The notes beneath the pieces were generated by a model, which made no database searches, was not told where the DNA came from, and worked only from the letters and a program-made list of their open reading frames with translations. Shown one piece after another: positions 53,738 through 63,615 of a stretch of 64,000 nucleotides of DNA (positions within the stretch are counted from its first letter, which is position 1; each line of letters starts with the position of its first letter). A program made the translations under genes and the position numbers. The DNA lies in NCBI RefSeq assembly GCF_003071065.1, contig NZ_QCXX01000005.1, positions 310,001 to 374,000 on the forward strand, written 5' to 3'. Source of the DNA: Sphingobacterium athyrii (GTDB taxonomy: Bacteria; Bacteroidota; Bacteroidia; Sphingobacteriales; Sphingobacteriaceae).

Positions 53738-54526
53738 ATGCAAGTAGAAGAAGGTTACGAAATCAAGCTTCCTCAATTTGAGGGACCTTTTGATTTATTA
53801 CTATTTTTTATCGAGCGGGACGAACTGAACATTCATGATATCCCTATTTCGAAAATTACCGATGATTTTTTGTCTTACGTAAGTCAGATGCAGGCACTCA
53901 ATATGGAGATGGCCAGCGAATTTATTTTTGTAGCCTCTACATTGATGCGTATAAAAGCAAAGATGCTACTGCCGAGACCGGATCTGGATGAAAATGAAAA
54001 CGAAATAGATCTGAGAGAAGACCTCGTTCAGAAACTTATTCTCTATAAGCAGTTCAAAGAGGTCTGCGAAGGCCTCCGGGTGATGGAAGAAAACCGTCTG
54101 CAGTTGTATAGCAGAGGCAATATCCATTATGATATACGCCAACAACTTCAATTGGATGCTACAGGTGAAAACCTGGATAGCTTTGATCTATACGGCCTGA
54201 TGATGATCTATGAACAAATGATGTATCAATTTCGCAATAGGCCACCCGAGGTAACACATACTGTTGTGAAGTATCCCTATACGATTGAACAACAGAAAAA
54301 AGCGATAGCTGAACTTATTGAAATTAATAAGAAATTAGATTTTCAGGAACTATTGAAAAACTCCGAAAATAAGGTTCAATTTGTCTATAATTTCCTGGCA
54401 ATTTTAGAAATGCTCCAACAGCGTCTTCTACAGATTGAAGTAGGATTAGGCTACAATAATTTTAATGTCGAAGAGCGGGATCCGAAACAGGAGGATCTGG
54501 TACTCGAAGAAGAATTAGAACAATAA
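53738..54526 (+). CDS. scpA: Segregation and condensation protein A
   Basis: Kleisin subunit of the SMC-ScpAB condensin. YEIKLPQFEGPFDLLLFFIERDELNIHDIPISKIT and ASTLMRIKAKMLLPRP are typical; 262 residues. ScpB and SMC are not in the window. The promoter-like TTG/TAAATTTG pair ends next to the ATG, and a strong bidirectional terminator follows. Confidence 0.94.
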   Translation: MQVEEGYEIKLPQFEGPFDLLLFFIERDELNIHDIPISKITDDFLSYVSQMQALNMEMASEFIFVASTLMRIKAKMLLPRPDLDENENEIDLREDLVQKLILYKQFKEVCEGLRVMEENRLQLYSRGNIHYDIRQQLQLDATGENLDSFDLYGLMMIYEQMMYQFRNRPPEVTHTVVKYPYTIEQQKKAIAELIEINKKLDFQELLKNSENKVQFVYNFLAILEMLQQRLLQIEVGLGYNNFNVEERDPKQEDLVLEEELEQ

Positions 54527-54560
54527 AAAAGGTTGTCCGCCAAGCTGGACAACCTTTTTT
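54525..54560. terminator. Bidirectional terminator between scpA and thiL
   Basis: GGTTGTCC / GGACAACC with an 8-nt loop, A-run before and T-run after, between convergent genes. Confidence 0.9.
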
Positions 54561-54641
54561 ATTATCGTCTGAATATTTCAATATCTAACTTCTTCCATAT
54601 TCATTCATTGAAAACTTGCTGTTCTCTTTAGCTATCTTAAT

Positions 54642-55694
54642 TTAATCCTTCTTTTTGAAAGCATTCCAGCCCTGCGCCGTAATTGGATAAAGATTTCCGG
54701 ATTTAGAAATCATTTCACAGCCTTCTGATGCAGCCGTCATGTAGCCTATAATACTGATATCAGGCAAATTCTTGATCTTATCGTGATCTGCCTGTGCTAT
54801 TGTAAACAACAGTTCATAATCCTCACCCCCATTTAATGCTGCTACCGTCGGGTCAATACCGAATTCACGTCCGGTATCGTAGGTCATCTGGTCCAATGGA
54901 ATTTTTTCTTCATACAATCTACAACCTTTATAAGATTGTCGACAGATGTGAAGTATTTCGGAAGCCAAGCCGTCAGAAATATCCATCATTGATGTAGGTA
55001 GGATATCTAATTTTGCAAATAACTCCACAATATCCTTTCGTGCTTCCGGTTTTAACTGACGTTCAACAATATAGTCTTTACCTTCCAGATCCGGCTGCAC
55101 ATTGGGGTTTTCCAAATAAATGTCTTTTTCTCTTTCCAATAGTTGCAGTCCCATATATGCTGCCCCCAAATCGCCGGATACACACAATAAGTCGCCTTCC
55201 TTAGCGCCGTTGCGATAGACAATCTTATCCGCGTCGGCATAACCTATACTCGTAACGGATAGAACAAGACCTTGTGCCGAAGCCGAAGTGTCCCCCCCAA
55301 CCAAATCGACGTTATACTTCTTACAGGCGATCAAAGCTCCCTGATAGATCTCTTCTACGGCTTCCAGTGGAAATTTGGAAGATAACCCGATAGAAAACGT
55401 AATCTGGGAAGCTATTCCGTTCATCGCATAGATATCGCTCAAATTGACCTGTACGGCCTTATATCCCAAATGCTTTAAAGGGACATACCGCAGATCAAAA
55501 TGAATACCTTCCAAAAGCAAATCGGTAGAAATCAAGGTTTTCTTTCCTTCAAAATCCAATACCGCTGCGTCATCACCAATTCCCTTAACGGTAGATTTTT
55601 CGGTCAGCTCAACTGCTTTACTGATATAGTCAATTAAACCGAACTCCCCCATTTCCTCCAAATTGGTGCGTTCAGTATTATCAAAATCAAACAT
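54642..55694 (-). CDS. thiL: Thiamine-monophosphate kinase
   Basis: Phosphorylates thiamine monophosphate to thiamine diphosphate. GIGDDAAVLDF and the later LVGGDTSASAQGLVLSVT and MMDISDGLASEI are the metal/ATP motifs; 350 residues. This provides the cofactor for dxs. It converges with scpA. Confidence 0.94.
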   Translation of the reverse strand: MFDFDNTERTNLEEMGEFGLIDYISKAVELTEKSTVKGIGDDAAVLDFEGKKTLISTDLLLEGIHFDLRYVPLKHLGYKAVQVNLSDIYAMNGIASQITFSIGLSSKFPLEAVEEIYQGALIACKKYNVDLVGGDTSASAQGLVLSVTSIGYADADKIVYRNGAKEGDLLCVSGDLGAAYMGLQLLEREKDIYLENPNVQPDLEGKDYIVERQLKPEARKDIVELFAKLDILPTSMMDISDGLASEILHICRQSYKGCRLYEEKIPLDQMTYDTGREFGIDPTVAALNGGEDYELLFTIAQADHDKIKNLPDISIIGYMTAASEGCEMISKSGNLYPITAQGWNAFKKKD

Positions 55695-55849
55695 GTTAAA
55701 AAATTTAAAATTTTAAACTATCATATATTGCTCAAACAGGTATCTCATACCGCTATGGTTTAGCTCCGTTAATAGCACTATAAAAATAATAATCGATATG
55801 AAAACCAACCTGTTATCATATCGATTATCATCAAAAATTATACAATTTA

Positions 55850-56845
55850 TTACAATCCCAAACTTGCTGATATCTCCAACATACGCTCAATAGGCCGTTG
55901 TGCGCGGAGTATGACGTCTTCAGGAAGTAAAATTTCAGGCGATTCATATTTCAAACAATTATAAAGCTTCTCAAGCGTATTAAGCTTCATGTGAGGGCAA
56001 TCATTACATGCACAGGCATTGTTTGGTGGTGCAGGAATAAAAGTCTTCCCTGGGCTTGCTTTCTGCATCTGATAAAGAATTCCAGATTCTGTGGCTACAA
56101 TATAAACCTGCGCATTATCTGTTTGCGTAAACTTAAGCATCCCCGATGTGGAACCCACATAATCCGCTTTAGCCAAAATATGGTCTTCACATTCAGGATG
56201 GGCAATAAACTTAGCTTCAGGATATTCACTCTTCAGGCGATCAATTTTATCTTGAGAAAAAATTTCATGGACCATACAAGCACCGTTCCATAACACGAGA
56301 TCACGGCCCGTTTTTTTCTTTACATAAGCTCCAAGATTACGATCGGGTCCAAAAATGATCTTCTGATCTTTCGGGAGACTCTCCACAATTTGGACTGCAT
56401 TACTCGACGTACATACAATATCCGAAAGTGCCTTTAATTCGGCAGTACAATTGACATAGGTAATGACCAAATGGTCTGGATACTGTTCCTTAAATTTAGC
56501 AAACAAGTGTGGTGGACATGAATCCGACAACGAACAACCAGCTTTAGCATCCGGCAAGATCACCTTCTTTGTGGGCGAAAGTATCTTCGCTGTCTCCGCC
56601 ATAAAATGTACTCCGGCAAAAACAATTAAATCGGCATCTGTCTTTGCAGCTTCCTGGGACAAGCCTAAACTATCTCCAATATAGTCTGCAATATCTTGAA
56701 TTTCAGATTCCTGGTAGTAATGTGCCAAAATTACAGCATTCTTTTCTTTCTTCAATCGTTGGATTTCAGCTACCAAATCCAATGAGGGGTCAATCGGAGC
56801 ATCGTTATATCCTTTTGCCTGAAGCTCATAATTTACAATTTCCAT
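55850..56845 (-). CDS. nadA: Quinolinate synthase NadA
   Basis: A [4Fe-4S] enzyme that condenses iminoaspartate with dihydroxyacetone phosphate to quinolinate. Expected cysteines appear in YVNCTAELKA, and in GACMVHE and CNDCPHM; 331 residues. NadB, encoded about 2.8 kb away on the other strand, makes its substrate. The two genes flank the putative origin and point away from it. Confidence 0.95.
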   Translation of the reverse strand: MEIVNYELQAKGYNDAPIDPSLDLVAEIQRLKKEKNAVILAHYYQESEIQDIADYIGDSLGLSQEAAKTDADLIVFAGVHFMAETAKILSPTKKVILPDAKAGCSLSDSCPPHLFAKFKEQYPDHLVITYVNCTAELKALSDIVCTSSNAVQIVESLPKDQKIIFGPDRNLGAYVKKKTGRDLVLWNGACMVHEIFSQDKIDRLKSEYPEAKFIAHPECEDHILAKADYVGSTSGMLKFTQTDNAQVYIVATESGILYQMQKASPGKTFIPAPPNNACACNDCPHMKLNTLEKLYNCLKYESPEILLPEDVILRAQRPIERMLEISASLGL

Positions 56846-57415
56846 GCGGGTACTTTCAACAGTTTATGAACAGCAAAAATACGCATTGTTACATATATAA
56901 AAGTCAATAAAAAGCAAATTAATCAAATATGTAGCTGAGCAATAGTGGGAAGATATTGTAAATTTTAAATTAAATTATTATCATTAAAATAAATATACAA
57001 AGATATCACCCAATTTAAACCCTTTTAGAGTCGGATATTCAGAAAACTGCCGGGCAATATACCCTATATAAAAAGCTCAGCGGGCTTGCAGCAAAATCTT
57101 TCCCACGTAGAAAATGACTTTCTCTCCATTTTCCGCCTATTGAACGTTCTTAGGCATGATACAAAACAAGCAAAAATATAGCACAAACGGAAGCTTTATT
57201 TATTAACATTTCACATGCTGTTATCGTTTTGTGCCCGCCAGAATTTAAAATTTGCCACGAGAAAAAAAAAGAAAAAATATATGAAAAGCTCAAAGGCTTT
57301 AATAGGAAAGGTGCAGTCCCTGTTTCAAACGGGTAAAAGCACATATTACCATAGCATATCTAACGACAACGAATGAGCCGCAACAGCATTATGGCTGCTT
57401 ACACTATAAACTCGT

Positions 57416-57431
57416 TCAGAATTGAATATTT
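57416..57431 (+). repeat. Dispersed 16-bp motif, copy 1
   Basis: TCAGAATTGAATATTT, 15 of 16 bases as in the other copies within the origin region. Confidence 0.7.
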
Positions 57432-58517
57432 ACATACAATATCCTAATGGGATGCTTTTAAGAAAACCTAAAAGGCTTTATTTCGATAAAATTTACAATT
57501 TGAGTCCATAAAATTGGAAGGAAATACATTAGGTCTAATTTTTCAATTATCAGATCTCAATTAAAGTCCATGAGAATCGGATATTTTTAATAAATTATAG
57601 TATCATATCGTACAATTGATTGTGAGAGGCCTCAAATTGAAAAACAGTACGACACATACTTTAACATATTAAAAGCGAAATTATTCGCGATAGCCAGGCA
57701 AAGACAGCTATCTGGGCTAGGATAGTTTCGAGCAGCTTTGAATAGCCAAGATTAGTTTAACAGATTATTCGGTGCTTTCGTGCTTCAAAGTCGTTTAGGA
57801 TACGATTATTCTGTAAAAATTGAAAATAAAAAATTATAGCGCAAACTGGCGGGGTTTATTTTATCTATGAAATCATAATAAGCAAAGTTAACGCCCATAG
57901 AATGCGATATTTGCGCTGTTATTGGCTGAATAAAATTTTATGAAAATCTAAACCAGCTTGTATGAAGAGCTTTAAACACATTATTTTTCGGTTCAATAGA
58001 TTTTGAATGAATACGTTGAAAAAAATCTCAACTAGCCAATGCTAGTGATATCCTACATGAATAGAGAATAGTACACCTTATATTTTATTTTATTAATTTA
58101 TAAAATAATAAAATTACAATAAGGTTATAAAAATTATTAATATCTATTTTCAATAGTAAAAATAGGGCTTTACAATCCATTAAATCCAATAAAGCATTTA
58201 AAATAAAAATCTATCGCAATCAGGAGGACTTTATTTTTAAATTAAGCCCCTTGACATTCGTCTAAAAAATTTATTATAGCTGATAATGGTAATTATCAAA
58301 ATCTAAAAGACTAAATTATATTTTTTTTATGCTCCCAATCGATACTGGGGTCGCAAATATAGTAAGAATCTTCATTCCACAATAATTTTTTAAAAATAAT
58401 CTCCACGAATTTGATCCATTTGGCATTTGCTAATGGAGGCGATTCAAAGATTTATTGCAAAATCTTTTATCAAGCCGCTTAAAATCCAATAATCAATCAA
58501 AACGGCATTTACAAAAA

Positions 58518-58533
58518 AAATATTCAATTCTAA
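58518..58533 (-). repeat. Dispersed 16-bp motif, copy 2
   Basis: Read on the minus strand this is TTAGAATTGAATATTT, identical to the copy at 59181. Confidence 0.8.
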
Positions 58534-59117
58534 TTGAGTTTAATTGTATTAAAATTGATAACAAACCCTCCAGAAATCGCATAATTGCCGAAAATCCTAC
58601 AAAATTTCAAATATTGCAAAGAAATCGACTATAAACTGATCTCCGAACAGATTTGCCAGATTTTATGCCCATAAATACACATTTTGAAATCTCCAGTGAC
58701 AAAAATTAATTCCAATTGATCCAAAGTCACTTAAAATGCTATAAAATCATAAAAATTTATAAAAAAATCTAATATGCAAATCTAAATCGCTTTAGAGAAA
58801 CGAAAACAGTATATCGATAAAATTCAAATTTAAATATTCCATAAAAATTCATCGAAAACGCTCCCTACACGGCATATTTTCAATTTTTTTTAAAAAAAAA
58901 TCAAATATCCAAATCTAAACGGCTCAAAATGCATATTTTTTTTAATCTCGAAAATTTCAAAGCCTTTCAGACTTTGATAAAATTAAAATAAAGCTACCAA
59001 AGTCTAAATAATTTAGTCTAAACGGTTCAAAAACCAATTTCTAGGCTTAAAGACATAAAAATACCGATACAAACCCTTTTATAATTCCATAAAAAGTTGT
59101 TTAAAAAGTTTTAAAAA

Positions 59118-59133
59118 AAATATTCCATTCTAA
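59118..59133 (-). repeat. Dispersed 16-bp motif, copy 3
   Basis: Minus strand TTAGAATGGAATATTT, one base different from the copies at 58518 and 59181. Confidence 0.7.
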
Positions 59134-59180
59134 AAAGGTCTAAAATACTTCAAGAATCCAGTTATCGAAAATAAAGCCGT

Positions 59181-59196
59181 TTAGAATTGAATATTT
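59181..59196 (+). repeat. Dispersed 16-bp motif, copy 4
   Basis: TTAGAATTGAATATTT, in opposite orientation to copy 3 just before it, preceded by GCCG. Confidence 0.8.
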
Positions 59197-59283
59197 CAAA
59201 AGGGGAGTTTATCCCTTTCCAAATATCGTAACCTAAATGGGTTTGATTCGATATTGACAAAGCTAAACAAAGATTCTCGAACG

Positions 59284-59645
59284 TATTCCACAATCTTTTT
59301 TTTCAATAAATACTAATATTTTAAATTAAAGATTCTCTTATTGTTTATTAGGGTGTGGAAAAGTGGTATAAATTGATCTGAATCGATTTTGATTTACGGT
59401 TTTTATAGAGTTTTCAACAATTTTTCAACAGAATTTTCGCTTTAAAGAGCTGATTTTTAAAAATCTAATTTTTGCCGTTTTTTATTTTCCATAATTTTTT
59501 GTTGAATAGTCGCTGTCGAGAAAATGTGGAAATCTATCAAATTTTATGCGGAAAAATAATTGGAATTCGCGCTGTGAATAGGGGATCTGTGGAATGTTAA
59601 ATACTTTTCATTTTTATTTAACCTTTTATTTACACGTTTTCCACA
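59284..59645. promoter_or_regulatory. Cluster of DnaA-box-like sites
   Basis: Five sites share a TTCCACA core: TATTCCACA (59284), TTTTCCACA on the minus strand (59354), ATTTCCACA on the minus strand (59525), CATTCCACA on the minus strand (59588) and TTTTCCACA (59637). Two of them match TTATCCACA in 8 of 9 bases; the others differ in two or three. Two extra TTTTCAACA-like sites lie near 59411 and 59421. Confidence 0.55.
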
Positions 59646-59699
59646 TTTTTCGTTAATTTCAACCATCACTTTTGGGGATAGTTTGTGAATTTAAAATAT

Positions 59700-61292
59700 A
59701 TGGCAGATAGAAAGGTAGATTTTTTGGTCATTGGATCAGGTATTGCCGGATTGAGCTTTGCGTTAAAGGCTTCAAAATTTGGTAAAGTGTTGATAGTCAC
59801 GAAGTCCAATGAGGATGAGTCTAATACAAAATATGCGCAGGGGGGAGTGGCTGCCGTTGTGGATAAGTCTGATAGCTTCGAAAAGCATATCATTGATACT
59901 CAGATAGCTGGGGATGGATTATGTGATGTGGAAATTGTGGAAAACGTCGTTAGGGAAGCACCGGATCGAATTGCTGAACTTATTTCCTACGGAACCTCAT
60001 TTGACAAGGAAGAATCGGGGGTATATGACCTGGCTAAAGAGGGCGGGCATTCGGCTCACCGTATTCTTCATTATAAGGATATAACAGGTTACGAAATAGA
60101 AAGAGCGCTGTTGGAACAGGCCCATAGCGATCCCAATATTGAAATTGTGACACATTATTTTGCCATTGATCTGATTACCCAACATCATATGGGGGAATAC
60201 GTGGATAAGAATAGGGAGGATATTACCTGTTATGGTATCTATGCTTTCAATACTTCATCCCACCTCGTGGACAAAATTTTAAGTAGGGTGACCGTCATGG
60301 CTTCCGGTGGAGCTGGTCACGTGTACTCGAGTACAACTAACCCGACTATTGCTACCGGTGACGGTATAGCCATGGTTTACCGGGCTAAGGGCAAGGTGCG
60401 CAATATGGAATTTATGCAGTTTCATCCCACTTCATTATATAATCCTAAGGATTCTCCGGCATTTTTGGTGTCTGAAGCCGTTCGCGGTTTCGGAGGGATT
60501 CTTAGACGGGTGGATGGTGAGTCTTTTATGGAGGAATATGACGAGCGGGCATCATTGGCTCCCAGGGATATTGTGGCACGCGCTATAGATGCCGAGATGA
60601 AAAAGTCGGGTATAGATTATGTGTATTTGGATATTACCCATAGGGATAAGGAGGATATCATTAAGCATTTTCCAAATATTTATGAGAAGTGTCTCTCCAT
60701 CGGATTGGATATGGCGACAGACTTTATACCGGTCACTCCGGCAGCACATTATTTATGCGGAGGAATTTATGTGGATGATTTCGGAAGAAGCAGTATACGC
60801 AATCTGTACGCTTGTGGGGAGTGTTCGTCAACCGGACTACATGGGGCAAATCGTTTAGCTTCGAATTCTTTGCTGGAAGCCCTTGTATATGCGCATCGCA
60901 TCTTTTTGGATGCGACCAAAGCGATTGAATCCATACATTATGTTACTAATGTCCCGGATTGGGATGACTCCAAGACTTCACTTTCTAACGAGGACATTTT
61001 GGTTAGCCATAACTTGCGTGAATGTCAAAAAATTATGAGTGACTACGTAGGTATTGTCCGGTCAGATTTTAGATTGGAAAGAGCCCTAAAGCGTCTACAT
61101 TTATTATATGCGGAAACGGAGGACTTTTATCGTAACACGAGGCTCTCTGTGAAGCTTTGTGAACTGCGTAATGTGATCCAGGTAGCTTATATTGTCACCA
61201 AGTCGGCTATGTTGCGGAAAGAGAGTAGGGGCCTGCATTATACGACGGATTATCCACAACACTCAACTGTATTACAAGACACAATATTTTAG
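59700..61292 (+). CDS. nadB: L-aspartate oxidase NadB
   Basis: A flavoprotein that oxidises aspartate to iminoaspartate, feeding NadA. GSGIAGLSFALKASK is the FAD-binding motif, and GGIYVDDFGRSSIRNLYACGECSSTGLHGANRLASNSLLEALV is the conserved C-terminal catalytic block; 530 residues. The ATG of MADRKVDF is used rather than the GTG five codons upstream. Divergent from nadA across the origin region. A gamma carbonic anhydrase gene follows by 5 bases. Confidence 0.95.
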   Translation: MADRKVDFLVIGSGIAGLSFALKASKFGKVLIVTKSNEDESNTKYAQGGVAAVVDKSDSFEKHIIDTQIAGDGLCDVEIVENVVREAPDRIAELISYGTSFDKEESGVYDLAKEGGHSAHRILHYKDITGYEIERALLEQAHSDPNIEIVTHYFAIDLITQHHMGEYVDKNREDITCYGIYAFNTSSHLVDKILSRVTVMASGGAGHVYSSTTNPTIATGDGIAMVYRAKGKVRNMEFMQFHPTSLYNPKDSPAFLVSEAVRGFGGILRRVDGESFMEEYDERASLAPRDIVARAIDAEMKKSGIDYVYLDITHRDKEDIIKHFPNIYEKCLSIGLDMATDFIPVTPAAHYLCGGIYVDDFGRSSIRNLYACGECSSTGLHGANRLASNSLLEALVYAHRIFLDATKAIESIHYVTNVPDWDDSKTSLSNEDILVSHNLRECQKIMSDYVGIVRSDFRLERALKRLHLLYAETEDFYRNTRLSVKLCELRNVIQVAYIVTKSAMLRKESRGLHYTTDYPQHSTVLQDTIF

Positions 61293-61297
61293 GACAT

Positions 61298-61804
61298 ATG
61301 GCACTTATTTTACCCGTTCTGGACAAGTCTCCATTGATCGCAGAAGAATGCTTTTTAGCACCCAATTCGACTATTGTTGGCGATGTGGAGATTGGGCACC
61401 ATTGCTCGGTATGGTTCAATGCAGTGATCCGCGGAGACGTTAATTATATTCGTATAGGCCATTATACGAATATCCAGGATGGCGCTGTTATTCACTGTAC
61501 TTATCAAAAGTGCGGGACTACCATTGGTAATTATGTGAATATCGGGCATCAGGCAATGGTGCACGGATGTATCGTGGAGGATTACGTGTTGATCGGAATG
61601 GGCGCTATCGTCATGGATAATGCAGTGGTGGAATCCAATGTAATTATTGCAGCGGGGGCTGTTGTTTTGGAGAATACGCGTTGCGAGTCCGGTTTTTTAT
61701 ATGCCGGCGTTCCGGCTAAAAAGGTAAAAGCGCTGACTGAAGAGCAGAAAGCGCTTTTGCAGCAGTTGCCGCACAACTACGTATTATATAGTTCCTGGTT
61801 TTAG
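61298..61804 (+). CDS. Gamma carbonic anhydrase family protein (YrdA-like)
   Basis: A 168-residue left-handed beta-helix (hexapeptide repeat) protein. GDVNYIRIGHYTNIQDGAVIH and NIGHQAMVHGCIVEDYVLIGMGA carry the metal-binding histidines of gamma carbonic anhydrases. Family members in bacteria often lack strong activity, so a carbonic-anhydrase or acyl-carnitine-related role is uncertain. It starts 5 bases after nadB and is probably cotranscribed. Confidence 0.88.
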   Translation: MALILPVLDKSPLIAEECFLAPNSTIVGDVEIGHHCSVWFNAVIRGDVNYIRIGHYTNIQDGAVIHCTYQKCGTTIGNYVNIGHQAMVHGCIVEDYVLIGMGAIVMDNAVVESNVIIAAGAVVLENTRCESGFLYAGVPAKKVKALTEEQKALLQQLPHNYVLYSSWF

Positions 61805-61858
61805 CTTAAACGTATTAGCAATACAATTTTGCCTTTATTTTTGGCCGTGACCTTGACT

Positions 61859-63538
61859 TTATTCCTTTTTGAGGGCACTTATTGAAAAGCTATCTTTTTG
61901 TTCCCAGTTTGCACGTATCGTGAAAACCTTGTTTAAATAAACAACGGGTTCTGGAAAAGTCTTCTTTTCAACATCTCCGGTATCCCATATGCCGTTGTCA
62001 TTGTCATCCCGAATGACACGTATGGTATATTTTCCCCCTGGAAATTGTTTATAAACTACTGAAGCATTATTGCTGTTGATTTTATCAACTCTATATATTT
62101 TATCTTTTTTCTCGTTGATCAGTTCGACGAGGTAGGTTGTGTTGCTATCCAGATCGGTAAAATCAAATGTTAGATCCCCATAGTTTTCGCTATCGTCGTA
62201 TGTCAGATCGAATTTTTTCTCTTTATTTTGCTCCCCGAAATATCCTGTTATGGCACCTTCGGTAAATTCTATTTGATATTTTTTATCCTTTTTCCAATTA
62301 TAACGGATATGGTAAATATTGGAATCATTTGTATCCACTGCCAATTGATAATTTGTTCTTACAAGCGAGTCTTCTTTGAATTTTAGCTTTGCCTTATCTA
62401 TATTTTTTATCGGTGTAAAGGCTGATACCTGAAGGTGATTGATTCTGTCCACTTTTCCATTATTTGGTGTAAATTGCGGATCAATGACCTGTTCAATTTT
62501 TACGTTTCCCTTTCTGACGAGAATGGTATCCAAAGGTTTTTCATTTTCCGTTAGAACGAGTTTTAGAGAGTCTATTTTTAGGTTTGGCAGAAACAAGGTC
62601 GCGGAATCAGAGCTCTTCGAGAACCGTACTATTTTATCCTTGTTGTTGACTTCATCATTCAGAATATTCAGTTTGGGTTTATCCACTCTTCTATTGAAAA
62701 TGAGCAGTACACTACCATTTTTTTCAAACTTCTTTTCCTGGGTGCGGAATTTCTTTGGAATTGCTTTAAATATTTCGAGATTGATATTGCTAAGATCTTG
62801 CTCCAATACGATGGAATCTTTTAGAAAACCTATTTCTTCATCAGGTGCATTATAGATTCGGTCATTGTTCTTTTCCTGGAGCGCATAGATACGATATGTC
62901 CCTTCGCGGAGATTATTGAGTTTATAATTTCCGGCAGTATCCGTTGTTGTAAAAATATTTGCTTTCTTTTTTCCGAAAATTGAATCTTGACTGATGGGGA
63001 TTAGAAGGACTTTAACCTCTTTCAGGACTTCTTTGGTCATTGCACTCTTTACATTGCCCGATATACTGAGCGAGTCAATTTTATCACCCGTTGCAAATAC
63101 ATAAGCATAATTTACCAATGCATTTCCTGCATTATAATCTACCAATCCTTTACCAAAATAAATGCTATAGGTTGTATTTTTTTCCAGGGAATCAGGTAAG
63201 GTGATTTCCAGATTTTTTTTCTTGATTTTGAACTGGGGGGTACTTCCCATATCAGGTGTGACACTGAATTCCTTTTGCTGATTGGCCAACTTGACATACT
63301 CATCAAATGTGATGACTATTTTTTTCTCCGTAAAATTCTTCGAAAAGTTCGTAGGACTTTCCTGTAGAATTTTTGGTGGAATGGAATCTTTGGGCCCCCC
63401 TGTCGGCTGTTGTATACTCGCACATTGTATTGACAAGCCAATGAGCATTATAAACATGCTTAAAATAAGTAATCTCGTTTTTAAGCTACTTTTTAGCCTC
63501 TCTGAACTACTTTTATTATTTTTTAAGGAAGTTGTCAT
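61859..63538 (-). CDS. Ig-like (Big_5/SbsA) domain envelope protein
   Basis: A 559-residue exported protein. The N-terminal basic segment and hydrophobic helix end in IQC, a possible lipobox with unusual glutamine before cysteine. PTGGPKDSIPPKILQESPTNFSKNFTEKKIVITFDEYVKL opens a Big_5/SbsA Ig-like domain; a carboxypeptidase-regulatory-like segment follows near residue 150-230 (ISGNVKSAMTKEVLKEVKV), and further strands lie to the end. Family function is unknown; such proteins are common in Bacteroidota envelopes. Confidence 0.82.
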   Translation of the reverse strand: MTTSLKNNKSSSERLKSSLKTRLLILSMFIMLIGLSIQCASIQQPTGGPKDSIPPKILQESPTNFSKNFTEKKIVITFDEYVKLANQQKEFSVTPDMGSTPQFKIKKKNLEITLPDSLEKNTTYSIYFGKGLVDYNAGNALVNYAYVFATGDKIDSLSISGNVKSAMTKEVLKEVKVLLIPISQDSIFGKKKANIFTTTDTAGNYKLNNLREGTYRIYALQEKNNDRIYNAPDEEIGFLKDSIVLEQDLSNINLEIFKAIPKKFRTQEKKFEKNGSVLLIFNRRVDKPKLNILNDEVNNKDKIVRFSKSSDSATLFLPNLKIDSLKLVLTENEKPLDTILVRKGNVKIEQVIDPQFTPNNGKVDRINHLQVSAFTPIKNIDKAKLKFKEDSLVRTNYQLAVDTNDSNIYHIRYNWKKDKKYQIEFTEGAITGYFGEQNKEKKFDLTYDDSENYGDLTFDFTDLDSNTTYLVELINEKKDKIYRVDKINSNNASVVYKQFPGGKYTIRVIRDDNDNGIWDTGDVEKKTFPEPVVYLNKVFTIRANWEQKDSFSISALKKE

Positions 63539-63615
63539 AAAAAATAGAATCTTGTCTTAAATCGCTTATTTTAAGCTTGTTTATTTTTATTTATAATTAC
63601 CTGATAATCAATTAA

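Larger units (their letters stand above)
56846..59699. other. Putative chromosomal replication origin region (oriC)
   Basis: A 2.85-kb gene-free stretch, very AT-rich with many A- and T-runs and only short spurious ORFs. In five sampled 60-base lines between 58141 and 59100 I counted about 24 G against 53 C; in the six lines 59341-59700 about 61 G against 40 C. The G/C bias thus flips near 59.3 kb, with T over A to the right. DnaA-box-like sites cluster at the flip, and dnaA, dnaN and mnmG lie near. The origin call is an inference from these signals together. Confidence 0.62.

Noticed and set aside
57150..57344. Short ORF in the putative origin region
   Set aside because: Atypical composition, no start context, and surrounded by non-coding AT-rich sequence.
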